Part shown: in pieces, positions 25,882-34,347 of the stretch
How the letters are laid out: each line of letters starts with the position of its first letter
How positions within the stretch are numbered: position 1 is the stretch's first letter
NCBI GenBank assembly: GCA_029977425.1
Contig: JAPOKX010000004.1
Span: 1-34,347 of the forward strand
DNA length: 34,347 nt
Reading direction: 5' to 3'
Source of the DNA: Actinomycetota bacterium
GTDB lineage: Bacteria > Actinomycetota > Actinomycetes > S36-B12
Notes under the pieces: generated by a model
Told to the model about the DNA's origin: nothing
Databases searched by the model: none
Seen by the model: only the letters and a program-made list of their open reading frames with translations
Translations under genes and position numbers: made by a program

Positions 25882-26314
25882 CCGATCCCGCGATCGCGCG
25901 CAGCGCCAGGGCGTAGGAGCCGATGCCGAAACCACTGATCGATCCGGTCACCACCGAAGCGATCACCGACGTATGCCGGAAGGACTCCCGAGCCGCGGGA
26001 TTGGACAGGTGGACTTCGACGGTCGGGGCCGCCACCTGGGCCAGGGCGTCGCGCAGTGCGTAGGAGTAGTGCGTGAAGGCACCGGCGTTGAGCACGACAG
26101 GAGTGCCGGCGTCGGCAGCCTCGTGCAGCCAGCCGACGAGTTCCGCTTCGGAGTCGGTCTGCCGGACCTCAACCTCCAGGCCGAGCTCTGACCCCGATGC
26201 CCGACATGCCTCCGCGAGTTCCTGGTGCGTGGTGTGGCCGTAGATCTCCGGCTCGCGCACGCCCAGGCGCCCCAGGTTGGGACCGTTGAGCACGAGCACG
26301 CGACGTGCGCTCAT
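25874..26314 (-). CDS. aroQ: Type II 3-dehydroquinate dehydratase
   Basis: A 146-residue type II dehydroquinase, which dehydrates 3-dehydroquinate to 3-dehydroshikimate as a dodecamer. [20 protein letters not shown] (6-25) carries the flexible-lid Arg20 and catalytic Tyr25; Asn76 and His82 ([13 protein letters not shown]) and His102 (VEVHLSN) complete the site. ATG 26314 overlaps the aroB stop (ATGA). It is directly after aroB, so consecutive steps are co-expressed. Confidence 0.96.
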   Translation of the reverse strand: MSARRVLVLNGPNLGRLGVREPEIYGHTTHQELAEACRASGSELGLEVEVRQTDSEAELVGWLHEAADAGTPVVLNAGAFTHYSYALRDALAQVAAPTVEVHLSNPAARESFRHTSVIASVVTGSISGFGIGSYALALRAIAGSDA

Positions 26315-27408
26315 GACGCCACCTCCGCATAAGCCGCCGACAGAAGGGCGGGATCGGGTCCTTCGAGAATCGCCGGCCTTGCCACTCCGTCGAGTACGAC
26401 GAAGCGCAGCATGTCGCCGCGCGCCTTCTTGTCGATGCGCATGGCCGAGAGGAGACGATCCCAGCGGCCGCCGGCATAGGTCGTCGGCAGCCCGAGGGCA
26501 CTGAGCGACTCGCGATGCAGGTCGACAGTCGCGTCGTCGAGGCGCCCGGCCAGACGCGCGAGTTCCGCGACGTAGACCATGCCGACGCTGATAGCTGCAC
26601 CATGTCGCCAGCGATAGTCCTCGGCGCGCTCGATGGCATGCCCGAAGGTGTGGCCGTAGTTGAGGATCTCGCGCCCGAGCGGGCCGCCGATCGACTCGCG
26701 CAGGTCCTCCGAGACCACGTCCGCCTTGACGCGGATGGAGCGCTCGATGATCTCGCGGAGCCGGGCAGAGTCAGGTCGCACGGCGTCACCCGGGTCGGCC
26801 AGCACCAGGTCGAGGATCGCCGGATCTCGCACGAGGCCGCACTTGACGGACTCGGCGAGGCCGGCGACGAGATCATTGCGCGGGAGCGTCTCGAGTGCCG
26901 TGAGGTCGCACAGCACCCCGGCGGGCTCGTGGAAGGCGCCAACGAGGTTCTTGCCCGCGTCCGTATTGATGCCTGTCTTGCCGCCGACCGCAGCATCCAC
27001 CATGCCGAGCACTGTTGTCGGGACATGCACCACGCGTACGCCGCGCAGCCACGTGGCGGCAACGAAGCCGGCCAGGTCGGTGGTCGATCCTCCGCCGATG
27101 GCCACGATCGCGTCGGTGCGCGTGAAGCCGGCCTGCCCGAGGACCGACCAGCAGAAGGCCGCCACATCGGGCGTCTTCGCGGCCTCTCCGTCGGGGACTT
27201 CCAGGGCGATGGCTTCAAGGCCGTCGGCTACGAGATCCTCGCGGACCGCCTCCGCGGTGGTCGCGAGTGCCACCGGCGCGATCACGGCGACCCGACGGCA
27301 GTCGTGCCCCAACAGCCCGCGCAACTCGCCCAGCAGGCCGTGACCCACGAGGACGTCGTACGGGCGCTCAGCGCGGACGGGGATTCGCGTGACCTCCTCG
27401 GCGGTCAC
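26311..27408 (-). CDS. aroB: 3-dehydroquinate synthase
   Basis: A 365-residue NAD- and zinc-dependent synthase converting DAHP to 3-dehydroquinate. The NAD-binding element is [11 protein letters not shown] (105-115), with [19 protein letters not shown] following (Lys144). Asn154 and Lys189 are substrate contacts. Zinc ligands are Glu186 (LAESVK), His253 (NYGHTFGHA) and His269 (WRHG). GTG 27408 overlaps the aroK stop (GTGA). Full-length and unfused, unlike fungal AROM. Confidence 0.96.
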   Translation of the reverse strand: MTAEEVTRIPVRAERPYDVLVGHGLLGELRGLLGHDCRRVAVIAPVALATTAEAVREDLVADGLEAIALEVPDGEAAKTPDVAAFCWSVLGQAGFTRTDAIVAIGGGSTTDLAGFVAATWLRGVRVVHVPTTVLGMVDAAVGGKTGINTDAGKNLVGAFHEPAGVLCDLTALETLPRNDLVAGLAESVKCGLVRDPAILDLVLADPGDAVRPDSARLREIIERSIRVKADVVSEDLRESIGGPLGREILNYGHTFGHAIERAEDYRWRHGAAISVGMVYVAELARLAGRLDDATVDLHRESLSALGLPTTYAGGRWDRLLSAMRIDKKARGDMLRFVVLDGVARPAILEGPDPALLSAAYAEVAS

Positions 27409-27908
27409 GATGCCTCCACCGCTGCGACCACGGCATCGACGACCTCATCGGCGGTGCGTCCATCGGTGTCGATGCTCCACGTGGCGACCTCTTCGTAAAG
27501 GGGGGTTCGCTCGTCGAGAAGGGTCATGAGGGTGCCGCGCACGTTGCCCAGGAGCAGGGGTCGGCTGGTGTTGAGCCCCACGCGCTTCGCGGCCTCGCCC
27601 ACCCCCACGCGCAGCCATACGCACGGCGCCTGCACGAGTCGTGCACGCGTTGACTCATCGAGCACGGCACCGCCGCCGAGCGCGAGGACACCCTCGGCGT
27701 CGTCGAGGGCCCTTGCGATCACGTCACGCTCACGCGAGCGAAAGGACGCCTCCCCTTCGTCGACGAAGATGTCCGCCACGCTCTTGCCCGCCTCGGCTTC
27801 CACCATCTGGTCGCTGTCCCGGAAGGGCACGCCCCATAAGCGTGCGAGACGACGTCCCACCGTCGACTTGCCCGCACCGGGCGCCCCGACGATCACGATC
27901 GTGGTCAC
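27405..27908 (-). CDS. aroK: Shikimate kinase
   Basis: A 167-residue P-loop kinase making shikimate 3-phosphate. Walker A is GAPGAGKST (8-16). FRDSDQMVE gives the Asp pair for shikimate and Mg; [13 protein letters not shown] holds the substrate Arg; LALGGGAVL is the GGG motif; and the LID loop has SRPLLL. GTG 27908 overlaps the aroC stop (GTGA). The next gene starts within its stop, so aroC-aroK-aroB is translationally coupled. Confidence 0.96.
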   Translation of the reverse strand: MTTIVIVGAPGAGKSTVGRRLARLWGVPFRDSDQMVEAEAGKSVADIFVDEGEASFRSRERDVIARALDDAEGVLALGGGAVLDESTRARLVQAPCVWLRVGVGEAAKRVGLNTSRPLLLGNVRGTLMTLLDERTPLYEEVATWSIDTDGRTADEVVDAVVAAVEAS

Positions 27909-29083
27909 GAGAAGGCCAGGTGATCGAGATAGGAGCGCAGATTGCGCCGCGCCTCGTCGACGGAGTCGCCTCCGAACTTCTCCATGACCGCGTCAGCGAG
28001 GACGAGGGCGACCATCGCCTCAGCGACCACACCGGCCGCAGGCACCGCGCACACGTCGGAGCGCTGGTTGATGGCCTTGGCCGCTTCGCCCGTTGCGACG
28101 TCCACGGTCTGCAGGGCACGAGGAATCGTCGAGATCGGCTTCATGGCGGCCCGCACCCGCAGCGTCTCTCCCGTCGTCATGCCGCCCTCGGTTCCCCCGG
28201 ATCGTCCGGACGTGCGCGTGAGGTGCTCGCCGTCCGAGACGATCTCGTCCTGTGCCAGGGAGCCACGCCGGGCGGCGAGATCGAAGCCATCGCCCACCTC
28301 GACGCCCTTGATCGCCTGGATGCCCATGAGGGCGGCGGCCAGTCGGGCGTCGATCCGGCGGTCCCAGTGCACATGACTGCCGAGGCCGGGGGGCAGGCCA
28401 TGGACGACGACCTCCACGACGCCGCCGAGCGTGTCTCCTTCGCGGTGGGCCGCGGAGATCTCCTCCTGCATGCGCTCACTGGCTCCGGCATCGAGCGCCC
28501 GTACGGGGTCGTCGTCGATGTGCGCGCGGTCGGCCGGCACCGGCACGGAATCGGGCTCGGCCACAGCGCCACCGATCCGCACCACGTGGCTGATGACCTC
28601 GATCCCGCCGACCTGTCGCAGGAACGCCCGCGCCACGGCGCCCAGGGCGACGCGTGCCGCCGTCTCGCGCGCGCTTGCGCGCTCCAGGATCGGTCGGGCA
28701 TCGTCGAATCCGTACTTCTGCATGCCGACGAGGTCGGCGTGACCGGGGCGAGGCCGCGTGAGGGGCGCGTTGCGCGCGAGTGCGGCGAGTTCGGCCTCAT
28801 CCACGGGGTCCGCGGACATGACCGCCTGCCACTTGGGCCATTCGCTATTGCCCACTTCGATCGCGATGGGCGATCCCAAGGACCGGCCATGGCGCACGCC
28901 GCCGAGCACCCGCACCTCGTCCTGCTCGAAGGCCATGCGCGCCCCGCGCCCGGCGCCGAGTCGACGGCGCCGCAGGTCCTCCCCGATGTCGGCGGTCGTC
29001 ACCTCGATGCCGGCGGGCAGGCCTTCGATGATGGCCACGAGGGCCGCGCCATGGGATTCCCCTGCGGTGAGCCAACGGACCAT
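27905..29083 (-). CDS. aroC: Chorismate synthase
   Basis: A 392-residue FMN-dependent synthase making chorismate from EPSP. Signatures: LTAGESHG with catalytic His11, [42 protein letters not shown], and [14 protein letters not shown] with KPISTIP further on. The second catalytic His region lies mid-protein. ATG 29083 is preceded by GAGAGGA about 8-14 nt upstream. A 30-bp gap separates it from the prepilin peptidase gene. Bacterial monofunctional type without a flavin-reductase domain. Confidence 0.97.
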   Translation of the reverse strand: MVRWLTAGESHGAALVAIIEGLPAGIEVTTADIGEDLRRRRLGAGRGARMAFEQDEVRVLGGVRHGRSLGSPIAIEVGNSEWPKWQAVMSADPVDEAELAALARNAPLTRPRPGHADLVGMQKYGFDDARPILERASARETAARVALGAVARAFLRQVGGIEVISHVVRIGGAVAEPDSVPVPADRAHIDDDPVRALDAGASERMQEEISAAHREGDTLGGVVEVVVHGLPPGLGSHVHWDRRIDARLAAALMGIQAIKGVEVGDGFDLAARRGSLAQDEIVSDGEHLTRTSGRSGGTEGGMTTGETLRVRAAMKPISTIPRALQTVDVATGEAAKAINQRSDVCAVPAAGVVAEAMVALVLADAVMEKFGGDSVDEARRNLRSYLDHLAFS

Positions 29084-29113
29084 GCGCGAATCCTCTCAGA
29101 CCACGCCGGGACC

Positions 29114-29779
29114 TCACCCCGAGGCGAGCCCCACGAGTGTGCCCAGCAGGAGGAAGGGCCCGAAGGGCAGGGCCGTCCGCAGGGCACCCGTCAGGGGCTT
29201 GCGTGCCGCAGCCTCACGGACGAGGACGGCAAGCGCGGCCAGCGCCCCGAGGACGAAGCCCGCGACGATGCCGACGAGGACCGCGTTCCAGCCGAGGTAT
29301 CCGAGGTAGAGCCCCAGGGCCGGAGCCAGCTTGACGTCGCCCATCCCCAGCCCGCTCGGGCCGATGAGCGCCAGGGCCAGCATCGCGGCGGTGACCGCCA
29401 GGGCCGCGAGCCAGGCTCGGCCATAGGCGGCGCCTTCCAGCGGGACGAGGAGGAGGATCCCGCCCGCGCCCACCGCCGCCACGTTGAGGACGTCGGGGAT
29501 GCGATGCCGGGCGAGGTCGGTGCGCACGATCGGGGCGGCGATCCAGGCGAGGGCGATCCACGCGGGTGCCAGGGCCGTGTCGGGGACGAGGAGTACTGCA
29601 GCCGCTCCTCCTGCCCCGGCGATGAGGCCCGTGGCCCAGGGGCGCGAGCGCCATGTGTGAGCGTCGTCCTCCCTGAGGGACCAGCGGGCCAGCCGGTCCA
29701 GGAGCGGCCCCAGCGCCACGCCCACCAGGAGCACGAGCAGGGCGAGCGCCGCCTGCGCTGCCGGGATCTCCGGCGTCAT
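29114..29779 (-). CDS. Type IV prepilin peptidase (A24), peptidase domain only
   Basis: A 221-residue aspartic membrane peptidase with about seven helices. Catalytic Asp88 lies in RTDLARHRIPD and Asp148 in the GxGD motif GLGMGDVKLAP. It lacks the N-terminal cytoplasmic methyltransferase domain with paired CxxC that PilD proteins carry, as in TadV/short archaeal-type peptidases. It cleaves the leader of type IV or Flp pilins at the inner membrane. ATG 29779 overlaps the aroE stop (ATGA), so the open frame upstream is inside aroE. No pilin or Tad gene is in the window; such a peptidase between aroE and aroC is common in actinobacteria. Confidence 0.9.
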   Translation of the reverse strand: MTPEIPAAQAALALLVLLVGVALGPLLDRLARWSLREDDAHTWRSRPWATGLIAGAGGAAAVLLVPDTALAPAWIALAWIAAPIVRTDLARHRIPDVLNVAAVGAGGILLLVPLEGAAYGRAWLAALAVTAAMLALALIGPSGLGMGDVKLAPALGLYLGYLGWNAVLVGIVAGFVLGALAALAVLVREAAARKPLTGALRTALPFGPFLLLGTLVGLASG

Positions 29780-30603
29780 GGGGACGAGGTGCCCGCCTCG
29801 GCCACAAGGGCGTCGCGCATGACCGCCACGGGTGGCTCCTGGCCCGTCATGAGGCGCACTTGGTCGACGGCCTGCCACAGCAGCAGGTCGAGCCCGTCGG
29901 CACTCACGCCACCCGCGCGCGTCCATGCAGACGTGAGTGCCGTGACGCCGCTGCCGTAGGCCACGTCCAGGAGCACGCCGGGCGCAGGCGGCACCCGCGC
30001 GGCAAGCACGTCGGCAGCTCTCGGGGGCACCGTGGCGATCACGGCGTCGGCCTCGATCGGTGCCGGGCTCTCCCACGGCGAGACCGAGACGACCACGCCG
30101 AGATCACTGCCCAGCGGAAGCAGGTCGCGGGCGCGTTCGGGGCTGCGCGCGATGACGTCGATCTCGCGCGCCCCCATGCGCGCGAGTGCCGCGAGGGCGC
30201 TGCGCGCGGTCGCCCCGGAGCCGATGATCGCCCCCCGCTGCGGCACGAACCCCCCGCCATGCGCCTCCTGCAGCGCTCGCTGCATCCCTGCGACGTCGGT
30301 GTTGTGTCCCGCGCGCCCCTGCTCGGTGAACACGATCGTGTTGGCCGCCCGGGTCAGGGATGCCGTCTCGGAGACGTCGTCCAGGAGCGGCAGGACGTCG
30401 GTCTTGAGCGGCATGGTGAGCGATAGCCCTGCCCAGTCGGGCCAGCGACAGGTGTCGAGGAAGCCCGCGAGGTCGCTGGTCGTCACGTCGATCGCGTCGT
30501 AGGACCAGTCGAGGCCGAGAGCGGCATAGGCCGCGCGGTGGAGCACGGGCGATCGGCTGTGGGAGATGGGCGAGCCGAGGACGGCCGCACGGCGCGTGAC
30601 CAT
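29776..30603 (-). CDS. aroE: Shikimate dehydrogenase
   Basis: A 275-residue NADP-dependent reductase of 3-dehydroshikimate. The substrate domain opens VLGSPISHSRSPVLHRAAY, with catalytic Lys67 (MPLKTD) and Asp103 (GHNTDVAGM). The nucleotide-binding loop is GSGATA (128-133). The NADP-selecting basic pair is in IARSPERA. ATG 30603 is 6 bp past the mltG stop and overlaps nothing. Its C-terminal GLDLLLWQAVDQ helix is standard. Confidence 0.95.
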   Translation of the reverse strand: MVTRRAAVLGSPISHSRSPVLHRAAYAALGLDWSYDAIDVTTSDLAGFLDTCRWPDWAGLSLTMPLKTDVLPLLDDVSETASLTRAANTIVFTEQGRAGHNTDVAGMQRALQEAHGGGFVPQRGAIIGSGATARSALAALARMGAREIDVIARSPERARDLLPLGSDLGVVVSVSPWESPAPIEADAVIATVPPRAADVLAARVPPAPGVLLDVAYGSGVTALTSAWTRAGGVSADGLDLLLWQAVDQVRLMTGQEPPVAVMRDALVAEAGTSSP

Positions 30604-30609
30604 GGCGGG

Positions 30610-31713
30610 TCAGGGCGCCTGCGGCGCGGCGCTCGCGGCGTATCCCTCGCGGAACTTCTGCTTCCACGCGAGGAACTGGTCGTAGTCCGCGGTGAATCGA
30701 GTGGTCAGGGTCTCCGGATCCACGGTGACGAAGTAGAGCCAGTCGCCGTTGGCCGGGTTGAGTGCCGCCTCGATCGCCTCCTGGCCCGGGGAGTTGATGG
30801 GCCCCGGAGGCAGCCCATCGATGACGAAGGTGTTGTACGGCGAGGACGTCTCGAGCATGTCCTCGGTGAGGAAGAACGTGTCCTGCTTCAAGGCGTAGTT
30901 GACCGTGGAGTCGAACTGCAGCTTCATGCCCTGATCGAGGCGGTTGTAGACCACCCGTGCGACCTTCCGGAAGTCTTCCGGGGCCGCCTCGGCCTGGACG
31001 AGGCTCGCCACGGTGAGGACCTCGTAGGGCGACAGTCCCAGGCGCTTGGCCCTCTTCTCCAGGCTCACCTCGTCGGCGGCGATGTCGAACCGCCGCACCA
31101 TGGCGCCGAGCACCTCTGAAGCCGTGCGGCCGGGGATGACGTCGTACGAGGCAGGGAAGAAGAATCCCTCCGGGCGCCCGCCGGCCCAGTCCGGGAGCCC
31201 GAGGTCACCGGATTCCTCCGTCGCGGCCTGGAGGTCAGCGAGGGGCAGACCGGTCCGCTCGGACGTGATGCGGAGGGTCTCGTCCAATCGCAGGCCCTCG
31301 GGAAGGACCAGCGGTGCCGCGCGACTGGCCGGATCCAGCATCGCCTCGATGACCTGGGCGGGATCCATGCCGGTCTGGAGCGAGTAGACACCAGGGCCGA
31401 TACGCGAGGCGCGCTCGTCGAGCTCGGCCGTCGCGAGGAAGCTCGATGCCGAAGCCACCACGCCCGCATCAGCAAGTCGCGCGGCCAGTGTGCTGAGTGA
31501 GTCGCCGCTGTCCACGACGACATCGACGGGCTGGCCCGCGGCCACCGCAGCCTGCTCCTCAGGGGCGAGCCCGCGGACCGTCGACACGGCCCAGACGCCG
31601 GCCACGATGAGCGCGATGACGCCGAGTGCGGTGACGGTCCAGCGCACCGGGCTCCGGCGATTGCGGGAAGGGGGCAGCGGATCTTCGGTGAGGAAAGGGA
31701 CGAGCTGGCTCAC
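30610..31713 (-). CDS. mltG: Endolytic peptidoglycan transglycosylase MltG (YceG)
   Basis: A 367-residue single-pass inner-membrane murein lyase that cuts nascent glycan strands and sets their length. One TM helix lies at about 25-47 after a Pro/Arg-rich cytoplasmic lead; a LysM-like subdomain (residues 62-125) precedes the YceG domain with PEGLRLDETLRI and EGFFFPASYDV. The catalytic region reads VASLVQAEAAPEDFRKVARV: E. coli has VEKE at this place, so the first Glu is Gln240 here and Glu242 remains. NRLDQGMKLQFDSTVNYAL follows. GTG 31713 has a strong GAGGAGG site. The ruvX stop is 33 bp upstream. The gene lies between ruvX and aroE. Confidence 0.94.
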   Translation of the reverse strand: MSQLVPFLTEDPLPPSRNRRSPVRWTVTALGVIALIVAGVWAVSTVRGLAPEEQAAVAAGQPVDVVVDSGDSLSTLAARLADAGVVASASSFLATAELDERASRIGPGVYSLQTGMDPAQVIEAMLDPASRAAPLVLPEGLRLDETLRITSERTGLPLADLQAATEESGDLGLPDWAGGRPEGFFFPASYDVIPGRTASEVLGAMVRRFDIAADEVSLEKRAKRLGLSPYEVLTVASLVQAEAAPEDFRKVARVVYNRLDQGMKLQFDSTVNYALKQDTFFLTEDMLETSSPYNTFVIDGLPPGPINSPGQEAIEAALNPANGDWLYFVTVDPETLTTRFTADYDQFLAWKQKFREGYAASAAPQAP

Positions 31714-31746
31714 GGTCCCACCTCCTCACGCATGCGAACGCAACCC

Positions 31747-32196
31747 TCAGACGGTAACCGCTCGGCCGGCTCGAGTCCCGTCGGCGCGCTCGCGCGCCAG
31801 GGCACTCTCGAGGATGACCACCGCGGCAGCCTGGTCGACGTAGCTCCGGGATTCCCTCGTGTTCTTGCCCGCGGCCTGCAGGGATCGCTGCGCGGACACG
31901 GTCGACAGCCGCTCGTCCACGAGGCGCACGGGGACGTCGATGCGCCCCGCCAGGGTGGTGGCGAACTCGTGCGCGGCGGCACCTGCCGCACCGACCTCGC
32001 CATCAAGGCCCAGCGGCAGTCCTACGTAGACGACTGCCGCGGCGTACTCCTCGACGAGGAAGGCAATGCGCTCCATGGTGCGATCGTCTCGTCCGAGGGT
32101 CGCCTCGGGGACGGCGAGGATGCCGTCAGGATCGCTGCGCGCTACGCCGACGCGGACTGAGCCGACGTCGATCGCGAGGCGGGCGCCGCGTTCCAG
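31747..32196 (-). CDS. ruvX: Holliday-junction resolvase-like RuvX/YqgF, apparent CTG start
   Basis: An RNase H-fold nuclease of 149 residues from CTG, used in 16S rRNA 5' processing and possibly resolving junctions. RLAIDVGSVRVGVARSDPDG carries the first catalytic Asp; VVYVGLPLGLDGEVG, VRLVDERLSTVSAQ and VDQAAAVVIL carry the remaining motif. Homology starts near the CTG at 32196-32194, two bases past the alaS stop, and GGGGGAG at 32210-32204 sits 7 nt upstream. No ATG or GTG is available in frame before the conserved core. TTG 32244 (165 residues, 47 bp overlap with alaS) is the only canonical alternative, but has no comparable site. The gene identity is firm; the start is not. Confidence 0.9.
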   Translation of the reverse strand: MERGARLAIDVGSVRVGVARSDPDGILAVPEATLGRDDRTMERIAFLVEEYAAAVVYVGLPLGLDGEVGAAGAAAHEFATTLAGRIDVPVRLVDERLSTVSAQRSLQAAGKNTRESRSYVDQAAAVVILESALARERADGTRAGRAVTV

Positions 32197-32197
32197 C

Positions 32198-34347
32198 TCA
32201 GGACTCCCCCGCCAGCGAAGCGACAGCGGCCTGCACGGCAGCAAAGGCCTCGTCGAGGCCGTCCGCGCGGGTGCCGCCTCCCTGCGCGATGTCGTCCTTG
32301 CCGCCGCCGCGCCCGTCGATGGCGGGCAGCGCTGCGTCGAGGAGTGCCTTGGCCGTGAGCCCGAGCTCGCGGGCGCGGTCGTTGACCACGCTCACCATCG
32401 CGACGCGACCGTCCTCGACCGAGGCGCCCACCATGCCGACCCCCATGTCAGGGCGGGCGGTCGCGCGTCCGCGCAGAGCGAGCTCGCGTAGGTCACCCGC
32501 GGACGTGCCGTCGGGCGCGCGGTAGGTCCAGATCCGGAAGGGGCCGAGATCGCGCCCCTCCCCGATGACGCCTTCGACGTTGCTGGTGAGCTGCGCGCTC
32601 TTGTAGCGCTGCAGCTCCCGCTCAGCGTCCTTGAGTCGGGTGATGAGCGACTCGATGCGCTCCGGCAGTTCCTCGGGTCGCGCCTTGACCATTTCGGTGA
32701 GCTGATCCACCAGGACGTGCTCGCGCGCGAGGTGGCGGTAGGCATCCACGCCGACGAGCGCCTCGACGCGGCGCACCCCCGCGCCGATCGAACCCTCCGA
32801 CAGGAAGGTCACGACGCCGAGCTGGCCCGAGCGCTGGGCGTGCGTGCCGCCGCAGAGCTCGTGCGCCCAGTCACCGACGGAGATGACACGCACCTCGCTC
32901 CCGTACTTCTCGCCGAAGAGGGCCATCGCGCCGAAGTTGCGTGCCTCGTCGAGCGTCATGACCTGGGCCATGACCTCGAGGTCCGCGGCGAGGACGTCAT
33001 TGACCCGGGCTTCGACATCGCGAAGGACGACATCGCCGACGGGACCGGTGCTGGGGAAGTCGAAGCGCAATCGCCCGGGGGCGTTCTCGGAGCCCATCTG
33101 GGTGGCGGTGTCGCCGAGGAACTCGCGGAAGGCCCGATGCACCAGGTGCGTGGCCGTGTGCGCGCGAGAGATCGCACGACGGCGCTCGACGTCGACGTGG
33201 CCGACTGCCTCGTCACCGGCCACTACTTCACCGGAGGCGACGGTGCCGCGGTGGATGAAGAGGCCCGGCACCGGCGTCTGGACGTCGTACACCTCGACGA
33301 CGGCGCCCCCCGAGGTGGTGATGCGCCCGTGATCGCCGAGCTGCCCTCCGGCCTCGGCGTAGAAGGGAGTGCGGTTGAGGACGATCTCGACGTGCTCGCC
33401 CTCACGCGCGACGGGCACCACCGAGCCGTCGCGGAGGATGCCGGTGATGACACCCTCGGTGGCGGTGTCGACGTAGCCCGTGAATCCCGTGGTGCCGCCG
33501 GTCTCGAGGATCTCGCGGTACGCCGTCACGGAGGTGACGCCCGCCTTCCGGGATCGCGCATCGGCCTTGGCACGCTCGCGCTGCTCGGACATCAGTCGAC
33601 GGAATCCCGCCTCGTCGACGTCGAGGCCCTGCTCGCGGGCCATCTCCAAGGTGAGGTCGAAGGGGAAGCCGTAGGTGTCGTGGAGGGCGAAGGCCTGCTC
33701 GCCCGGAAGCACGCCCGCACCGTTGCTGCGCACCTCGGCAGCAGCCATGTCGAAGATCTGCGTGCCCGTCTTGAGCGTCTGGAGGAAGGCCGCCTCCTCC
33801 TGGACCGAGATGCTGCCGATGCGGCTCGCCTCGTCGTTGAGCTCGGGATACTGGGGCGCCATCGTGGTGATCGTGGTGCTCATGAGCTCGCCGATCGAGG
33901 GCTCCTCGCAGCCCAGGATGCGCATATTGCGGATCACTCGTCGCATGAGGCGTCGCAGGACATAGCCGCGCCCCTCGTTGCCCGGGATCACGCCGTCGCC
34001 GATGAGGAAGGCGCACGTGCGGGAGTGGTCGGCGATGACGCGGAGGGCGACGTCGGACTTCTCTCCCGCGCCGTAGGCCACGCCCGTCAATTCGCTCGCG
34101 CGATCGAGAATGCGCTTCGTCGTATCGATCTCGTAGATGTTCTCGACGCCCTGCAGCAGGGCGGCCATGCGCTCCAGTCCCATGCCGGTGTCGATGTTCT
34201 TCGCCGGCAGCGGCTTGAGGACATCGAAGTCCTCCTTGGAGCGCACCGCGGAGAGCTCCTCCTGCATGAACACGAGGTTCCACACCTCGAGGTAGCGATC
34301 GCCGTCGTCGCCCGGTCCGCCTTCGGGACCCCAATCGGGTCCACGAT
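32198..34347 (-). CDS. alaS: Alanyl-tRNA synthetase, 5' end missing
   Basis: The frame enters from the right edge as RGPDWGPEGGPGDDGD and runs to TGA 32198, 716 complete codons; about the first 170 residues lie outside. The catalytic-domain part has YLEVWNLVFMQ and NIDTGMGLERMAALLQG. The editing domain has the zinc-binding HTATH (SRAHTATHLVHRAF) and CGGTHAQRSGQLG. The C-Ala domain ends with the glycine-rich RGGGKDDIAQGGG. It charges tRNA-Ala and hydrolyses mischarged Ser/Gly. It heads the long minus-strand series; the ruvX frame follows within two bases. No break is seen. Confidence 0.97.
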   Translation of the reverse strand, partial: RGPDWGPEGGPGDDGDRYLEVWNLVFMQEELSAVRSKEDFDVLKPLPAKNIDTGMGLERMAALLQGVENIYEIDTTKRILDRASELTGVAYGAGEKSDVALRVIADHSRTCAFLIGDGVIPGNEGRGYVLRRLMRRVIRNMRILGCEEPSIGELMSTTITTMAPQYPELNDEASRIGSISVQEEAAFLQTLKTGTQIFDMAAAEVRSNGAGVLPGEQAFALHDTYGFPFDLTLEMAREQGLDVDEAGFRRLMSEQRERAKADARSRKAGVTSVTAYREILETGGTTGFTGYVDTATEGVITGILRDGSVVPVAREGEHVEIVLNRTPFYAEAGGQLGDHGRITTSGGAVVEVYDVQTPVPGLFIHRGTVASGEVVAGDEAVGHVDVERRRAISRAHTATHLVHRAFREFLGDTATQMGSENAPGRLRFDFPSTGPVGDVVLRDVEARVNDVLAADLEVMAQVMTLDEARNFGAMALFGEKYGSEVRVISVGDWAHELCGGTHAQRSGQLGVVTFLSEGSIGAGVRRVEALVGVDAYRHLAREHVLVDQLTEMVKARPEELPERIESLITRLKDAERELQRYKSAQLTSNVEGVIGEGRDLGPFRIWTYRAPDGTSAGDLRELALRGRATARPDMGVGMVGASVEDGRVAMVSVVNDRARELGLTAKALLDAALPAIDGRGGGKDDIAQGGGTRADGLDEAFAAVQAAVASLAGES

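Noticed and set aside
27641-29959. 772-codon open frame on the plus strand
   Set aside because: It is antisense to aroK, aroC and the prepilin peptidase, which have clear motifs; its translation is Arg/Gly/His-rich low-complexity typical of high-GC shadow frames.

Overview
The window is chromosomal DNA of a high-GC Actinomycetota. The evidence is the set of actinobacterial marker families (AftD, DUF3068, DUF2613, the ANTAR regulator PdtaR), frequent GTG starts, dense packing and the lack of mobile DNA. I cannot name a genus. Both ends cut genes: a DUF3068 gene at the left and alaS at the right.

Positions 1-12402 are a cell-envelope glycan block: DUF3068 protein (-), acyltransferase-3 (+), AftD-type arabinofuranosyltransferase (-), SAM methyltransferase (-), GT4 glycosyltransferase (+), a 47-residue DUF2613 protein (-), a polytopic membrane protein (-), a Wzx/MATE-type flippase (+) and a lipoprotein serine hydrolase (-). 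From memory, the first seven match the gene families of the M. tuberculosis Rv0224c-Rv0236A neighbourhood. Strands alternate and several convergent genes overlap at their 3' ends, so there are few spacers.

Positions 12468-22877 hold polA (-, frameshifted in this sequence), a divergent hotdog thioesterase, the branched-chain amino-acid/amide ABC transporter livH-livM-livG-livF (+), an SDR with a 3-ketodihydrosphingosine-reductase signature (+), the separately transcribed binding lipoprotein livJ (-) and the antiterminator regulator pdtaR (-). LivH carries an N-terminal signal peptide and an extracytoplasmic beta domain, which is unusual.

At 22933-23006 lies a 74-nt tRNA with a leucine-type body and CAA anticodon but only a five-base variable loop. 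It meets, tail to tail, a collagen-like secreted protein gene.

Positions 23009-34347 form one long minus-strand gene series, read from the right: alaS, ruvX, mltG, aroE, prepilin peptidase, aroC, aroK, aroB, aroQ, M24 peptidase, efp, nusB and the collagen-like gene. Four-base start/stop overlaps or very short gaps join most of them. The series couples tRNA charging, peptidoglycan termination, the shikimate pathway (AroB, AroQ, AroE, AroK and AroC are here; DAHP synthase and EPSP synthase are not) and translation/antitermination factors. No insertion sequence, phage gene, CRISPR array or rRNA was seen. Most of the window is conserved core. The best leads are the short-armed tRNA, the LivH fusion, the polA frameshift, the apparent CTG start of ruvX and the KDSR-like enzyme.
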